A stretch of DNA of 7,136 nucleotides from the NCBI GenBank assembly GCA_946615295.1, contig CAMOHL010000037.1, forward strand, positions 1 to 7,136, read 5' to 3'. The notes under the pieces were generated by a model, which saw only the letters and a program-made list of their open reading frames with translations, was not told the DNA's origin and searched no databases. A program made the position numbers and the translations under genes. The DNA comes from an uncultured Clostridia bacterium. GTDB taxonomy: Bacteria > Bacillota > Clostridia > Christensenellales > UBA1242. Positions 4,229 to 7,136 of this stretch are shown here, piece by piece. The stretch's first letter is position 1. Each line of letters opens with the position of its first letter.

Positions 4229-7136
4229 TGAAAGATATGCCTATCAAGTTTGAAGCACTAAAAGACCTAAATACTGCAATTCAAAACAAAATGGATTGCA
4301 GTGTTTTTGGTTTATCACTAGGGGAAAAATCTTTTTTTCTCTCACAACAAAATAGGCAAATTGTATTTGTAACAAATAGTATTGCTGATAGCAACAAGCT
4401 TTTGAAACAATTTGAAAGTTTTGGCAAAAAAACAGCAATGCTTTTTTTTGCTCAAGGTCAATATTTTTCTATGTCATCAACATATTCAGAAAATGACAGT
4501 AGAAATATTGAGACATTGTATCAATTATTAAAAAACAAAATTGAAGTTTTGATTGTATCTCCACTTTCACTTATTCAAAAATATCCAAAAAAAGAATTGT
4601 TTAAAAAGTCAATCATAACCTTAAAACAAGGCAAATCATATTCAATAACGGAATTGGGACAAAATCTCTCAAATATGGGCTACAACAGAGTTGATATGGT
4701 TGAGAATCAAGGAGAATTTTCAATAAGGGGAGATATTGTTGACATATTTTGTTTTTCAAATCAAAATCCAACTAGAATTGAATTTTTTGATGATGAAATT
4801 GAAAGCATAAATGAATATGATATTGTAACTTACAAAAAAATAAAATCAATCAGTTTAATAGAAATTTTGCCAAAGTCAATATTTGCTTTTGACCAAACAA
4901 ACAAAAGTCAAGTGCTGACTGAAATAACAAATGCCTTTGAAAAAACTGCAAAAAAATTGGAAACAAACGAGGCTGTTAAACTTCGCACAAATTTTGAAGA
5001 ATTCAAGGTTAATTTTGATGCAAACAATTTTGAATATATAAAAAATTGGCTCACTCCTTATTGTGAGTTTGACAAAATTCAAAGCTATTTGGACGACGAT
5101 GCAATATTTATTTTTGATGATGTAAAACAGATATATGACACAATAAAAAATGAATATGCCGATTTTTATGCCTTGTATGATGAAATGCTAAAAACTGGTG
5201 AAGCTATTATTGGTCAAGATAGATTTTTGATTGATAAAAACGAAACTTTTGACATAAACAAACAAAAAATATCATTTCAACAAATCACAACAAGCAACAG
5301 AATTTTTGAACCAACATTTGTTGCAAGTTACAAGTCAATGGCAGAAACAAACTACTTTGGCAACTACGAGTTACTTATTGAAGATTTGAGATATTATCTT
5401 GAATTTAAAAACACTGTTTATATATTTGCTGGTTCAAAACAACTTGCAGAATATTTGGACAAGTATCTAAAATCAAAACATATTGATTGTCAATTTGTTT
5501 CTGCACAAGAAATAGAAAAGAATAAAGTAAATATTCTTGATTTAAAAATTCCTTATGGTGCAATTTTTGTTGAAGACAAATTGGTTTTTATTGGCCAAGA
5601 AGAATTACAAAAAAAGAAAGTAGAAAACAAGATTGTTTCTCAAAATAAAAAAGATGAATTTACTTTGCCAAAGATTGGCGATTTTGTTGTTCATGAAACT
5701 TATGGAATTGGTCAATGTGTTGGACTTGAAAAACTTAAATTTAGCGATTATCAAAAAGAATATATAATTTTGCAATATGACAAGGGCGACAAGGTCTATT
5801 TGCCAACTGAACAAATTGGACTTATATCGACCTATGTTTCAAATGGGACTCCACCAAAACTTAACAAATTGGGTTCAAAAGACTTTGAAAAAACAAAAGC
5901 GAAAGTAAAAAATAGTTTAAAAGAACTTGCATTCAGTTTGATTGAGTTATATTCTCAAAGAGAAAAACAAAAGGGCTTTAGATTTGAACTTGATAAAAAG
6001 ATGTATCAAGAATTTGAAAACTCTTTTCCGTATGAAGAAACTGCTGACCAACTTTCTGCAATGGAAGATATTATTCACGATATGACAACTGCAAAGATTA
6101 TGGATAGAATTGTTTGTGGTGATGTTGGTTATGGAAAAACAGAAGTTGCAATTAGAACAGCATTTATTGCTGCACTAAACAATAAACAAGTTGCTTTTTT
6201 GGCACCAACAACAATTTTGTCAGAACAGCATTTCAACACAGCGAAGTCAAGGCTTCAAAATTTTGGAATTGAAGTTGAATGTTTGAATAGGTTTAAAACA
6301 AAGGCGGAGCAAAAGGAAATTCTCAAAAGATTGAAAGAGGGAAAAATTGATGTCATTTGTGGCACACATAGGTTGCTTTCAAAAGATGTTGAGTTCAAAG
6401 ATTTGGGACTTCTAGTTTTAGATGAAGAGCAAAGATTTGGTGTTTCTGATAAAGAAAAGATTAAAACCATAAAAAACAATGTTGCAGTTTTGACTTTGAG
6501 TGCGACACCAATTCCACGAACACTTCATATGGGGCTTGTTGGAATTAGAGATATCAGTTTGATAACAACCCCACCAAAGTCTAGAATGCCAGTTCAAACA
6601 ACAGTTGCTGAATTTAGCAATTCACTAGTTTTGCAGGCAATAAATAGAGAACTTGCAAGAGATGGACAAGTTTTGATTATCTACAATAGAGTTGAAACAA
6701 TAAGGGATTTTGCAAACAAAATAAAGTCAATGGTTGGAGATAAAGTGTCAGTTAGTTTTGCTCATGGTCAAATGGATAGCGATGAACTTGAAAATGAAAT
6801 ATTTAAATTATATAATGGTGAAACAAAAATTTTGGTCAGCACAACTTTGATTGAAAATGGTATTGATTTGCCAAATGCAAACACTCTTATCATTGTAGAT
6901 GCTGACAAGTTGGGACTTAGTCAGTTGTATCAGCTAAAAGGAAGAGTTGGTAGGGGAAAAAATTTAGGTTATGCCTATTTTACTTATGATAAAGACAAAA
7001 TGCTTTCATCAGACGCCTACAAGCGATTGAATGCAATAATGGAGTTCACTGAACTTGGCAGTGGTTTTAAAATTGCAATGAAGGATTTGGAAATTCGAGG
7101 TTGTGGAAACATTTTGGGACCAGAACAAAGTGGACA
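4228..7136 (+). CDS. mfd: Transcription-repair coupling factor Mfd, 3' end cut by window
   Basis: Mfd is an ATP-driven DNA translocase that binds RNA polymerase stalled at DNA damage, pushes it off and recruits UvrA for nucleotide excision repair. The frame is open from ATG 4228 to the window end (969 codons seen; the family is about 1150-1180), so the C-terminal D7 region lies outside. The N-terminal UvrB-like region spans about 1-230, with SIRGDIVDIF (165-174). The RNA-polymerase-interacting domain starts near 480 with FVVHETYGIG (486-495). The SF2/RecG-like motor shows Walker A GDVGYGKT (631-638, Lys637), DEEQRFGV (732-739), LSATPIPRTLH (757-767), TTLIENGIDLP (872-882) and QLKGRVGR (902-909). 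It continues into the typical FTELGSGFKIA and LEIRG segments. AAAGGG at 4213-4218 is nine bases before the ATG, which overlaps the pth stop. No frameshift is seen. Confidence 0.97.
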   Translation, partial: MKDMPIKFEALKDLNTAIQNKMDCSVFGLSLGEKSFFLSQQNRQIVFVTNSIADSNKLLKQFESFGKKTAMLFFAQGQYFSMSSTYSENDSRNIETLYQLLKNKIEVLIVSPLSLIQKYPKKELFKKSIITLKQGKSYSITELGQNLSNMGYNRVDMVENQGEFSIRGDIVDIFCFSNQNPTRIEFFDDEIESINEYDIVTYKKIKSISLIEILPKSIFAFDQTNKSQVLTEITNAFEKTAKKLETNEAVKLRTNFEEFKVNFDANNFEYIKNWLTPYCEFDKIQSYLDDDAIFIFDDVKQIYDTIKNEYADFYALYDEMLKTGEAIIGQDRFLIDKNETFDINKQKISFQQITTSNRIFEPTFVASYKSMAETNYFGNYELLIEDLRYYLEFKNTVYIFAGSKQLAEYLDKYLKSKHIDCQFVSAQEIEKNKVNILDLKIPYGAIFVEDKLVFIGQEELQKKKVENKIVSQNKKDEFTLPKIGDFVVHETYGIGQCVGLEKLKFSDYQKEYIILQYDKGDKVYLPTEQIGLISTYVSNGTPPKLNKLGSKDFEKTKAKVKNSLKELAFSLIELYSQREKQKGFRFELDKKMYQEFENSFPYEETADQLSAMEDIIHDMTTAKIMDRIVCGDVGYGKTEVAIRTAFIAALNNKQVAFLAPTTILSEQHFNTAKSRLQNFGIEVECLNRFKTKAEQKEILKRLKEGKIDVICGTHRLLSKDVEFKDLGLLVLDEEQRFGVSDKEKIKTIKNNVAVLTLSATPIPRTLHMGLVGIRDISLITTPPKSRMPVQTTVAEFSNSLVLQAINRELARDGQVLIIYNRVETIRDFANKIKSMVGDKVSVSFAHGQMDSDELENEIFKLYNGETKILVSTTLIENGIDLPNANTLIIVDADKLGLSQLYQLKGRVGRGKNLGYAYFTYDKDKMLSSDAYKRLNAIMEFTELGSGFKIAMKDLEIRGCGNILGPEQSG

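Noticed and set aside
1..7136. CRISPR arrays, insertion sequences, tRNA or rRNA genes, phage or defence genes
   Set aside because: I saw no regularly spaced repeats, transposase motifs, paired terminal repeats, tRNA cloverleaf or rRNA signature. Intergenic gaps are all under 75 bases.

Overview
The window is very AT-rich (A/T homopolymer tracts throughout, arginine written almost only as AGA/AGG). All supported genes are on the + strand. Genes are tightly packed, two junctions overlap by 1-4 bases, and TAA, TAG and TGA all act as stops. The gene content and the glmU-like/pth/mfd order point to a low-GC Gram-positive (Bacillota/Firmicutes, Clostridia-like), probably an uncultured lineage. I cannot name a genus.

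Layout. Positions 1-457 hold a small unrecognised membrane protein whose 5' end may lie outside the window. Positions 501-1616 encode a CPBP-family (CAAX/Abi) intramembrane metalloprotease with an extra C-terminal soluble segment and final membrane helix. It overlaps rlmH (1613-2083), the 23S rRNA pseudouridine-1915 methyltransferase, by four bases. A hairpin plus T-tract at 2082-2123 closes this group. tadA (2154-2723), the tRNA adenosine-34 deaminase, follows with its own Shine-Dalgarno and an unusual 45-residue hydrophilic N-terminal extension. A good sigma-A-type promoter (2753-2781) then precedes a second group: a shortened, degenerate GlmU-like protein (2788-3693), pth (3695-4228, peptidyl-tRNA hydrolase) and mfd (4228 to beyond the window end, transcription-repair coupling factor).

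How the genes fit together. rlmH, tadA and pth all serve translation: ribosome modification, wobble decoding and peptidyl-tRNA recycling. Mfd links transcription to DNA repair. The second group resembles the Bacillus subtilis glmU-prs-ctc-spoVC(pth)-fin-mfd region with prs, ctc and fin absent. The GlmU homologue there appears to have lost both catalytic activities by motif inspection.

The region is mostly conserved housekeeping. I see no mobile element, CRISPR array, tRNA or rRNA gene, or defence system. The best candidate for something undescribed is the GlmU-like putative pseudoenzyme and its apparently leaderless start. The TadA extension and the small membrane protein beside the CPBP protease come next. 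No intergenic stretch exceeds 75 bases.
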